A stretch of 64,000 nt of DNA from Flagellimonas meridianipacifica. Lineage in GTDB: Bacteria > Bacteroidota > Bacteroidia > Flavobacteriales > Flavobacteriaceae. The position numbers were made by a program, and so were the translations under genes. The notes below the pieces were generated by a model. That model had not been told where the DNA came from. It saw only the letters and a list, made by a program, of their open reading frames with translations, and ran no database searches. Shown here piece by piece: positions 63,779-64,000 of this stretch. The DNA lies in contig NZ_PVYX01000001.1 of assembly GCF_003001695.1 (NCBI RefSeq), forward strand, positions 186,001-250,000, given 5' to 3'. Numbering within the stretch: the first letter of the stretch is position 1; the number at the start of each line of letters is the position of its first letter.

Positions 63779-63892
63779 TTAAATCCTTCTCCTCCTTCGT
63801 TTTCTTTTTCGCTTGTACCTATCCTGTTCTTGAAGTTCCAGCCTGAAAGCATTCCAAGGATTGTCATCGACCAATGGCTTTACCCATCCCAT
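63779..63892 (-). CDS. very small basic protein
   Basis: 37 residues from ATG 63892, overlapping the end of the preceding gene by 13 bases, ending in an Arg/Lys run (KRKRKRRRRRI). The overlap and the strongly basic tail suggest a real small nucleic-acid-binding protein, but the length makes chance possible. Confidence 0.4.
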   Translation of the reverse strand: MGWVKPLVDDNPWNAFRLELQEQDRYKRKRKRRRRRI

Positions 63893-64000
63893 TGTTTTAT
63901 TCTTTCCCACATGGTACTCTGATTTCTCATGAGCATTTTCAGGCCGCTGAGCATTTCCCTTTGGAGTTCCAACAGTTCTTTTCGGTCCAGGTCCGATTTC
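63880..64000 (-). CDS. C-terminal end of a gene running off the window
   Basis: An open frame from the window edge (first full codon at 63999) to TAA at 63882-63880, 39 residues. The residues (DLDRKELLELQREMLSGLKM and MWERIKQWDG) form an amphipathic helix, possibly coiled coil. The rest lies outside the window, so no name can be given. Confidence 0.5.
   Translation of the reverse strand, partial: KSDLDRKELLELQREMLSGLKMLMRNQSTMWERIKQWDG

Overview
The window looks like the chromosome of a member of the Flavobacteriaceae (Bacteroidota). Evidence: promoters of the TTTG/TAnnTTTG type, near absence of Shine-Dalgarno sequences, many Ser/Ala-Cys lipoprotein signals, an RND pump fused to its outer-membrane channel, a DUF6660 protein beside it, a TPR-LuxR regulator, an ArsR-regulated mer operon, and a gluconate-2-dehydrogenase-subunit-3/GMC pair. 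No rRNA, tRNA, CRISPR array, transposase or integrase was seen.

Layout. (1) 1-23920, plus strand, tightly packed: an energy and stress block. It holds an alpha/beta hydrolase end, glycogen phosphorylase, a divergent acetate kinase, phosphofructokinase, a membrane spermidine-synthase-like protein, a site-2 protease with CBS domains, MgtC/DUF4010, a D-2-hydroxyacid dehydrogenase, a tandem UspA, a K+ channel, an ATP-cone nuclease, a beta-CASP RNase, an AMP/thymidine phosphorylase, PRPP synthetase, a CopB-type copper ATPase, an MFS carrier, a cardiolipin synthase and a flavin-binding split-barrel protein. (2) 24010-27622: a GMC oxidoreductase with its Tat-targeted small subunit, a second split-barrel protein and a lipoprotein. 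(3) 27648-45861, minus strand: a heavy-metal island. It contains a MerT-like/HMA/outer-membrane/thioredoxin-like module, a CsoR-family regulator, a complete arsR-merTP-merP-merA operon, a di-heme/Rieske/porin module, and a DUF6660-CzcA::CzcC-CzcB-Fur-ZntA efflux operon. (4) 46092-50309: a TPR-LuxR regulator divergent from a lipoprotein of the cholesterol-dependent-cytolysin-like family whose cholesterol-binding C-terminal domain is replaced. (5) 50652-60744, minus strand, AT-rich: single genes (deiminase, hydrolases, NTF2-like, DoxX, AraC, cupin, CsaA) separated by imperfect inverted repeats resembling integron attC sites. Two genes there are broken, one by a frameshift and one by an in-frame stop. 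(6) 61049-63239: a Crp/Fnr regulator, an exported RidA and an exported esterase, closed by a strong terminator. (7) 63563-64000: small overlapping genes of unknown type at the right edge.

How the parts work together. Region 1 suits a shift to glycogen use, fermentation-type ATP yield, nucleotide salvage and envelope or copper stress. Region 3 is layered metal detoxification under at least three regulators (CsoR, ArsR and Fur families), with candidate operators visible for each. Region 4 is a candidate pore-forming weapon or predation factor. Region 5 looks like a cassette array without a visible integrase. Functions are inferred from family motifs read by eye; no database search was run.
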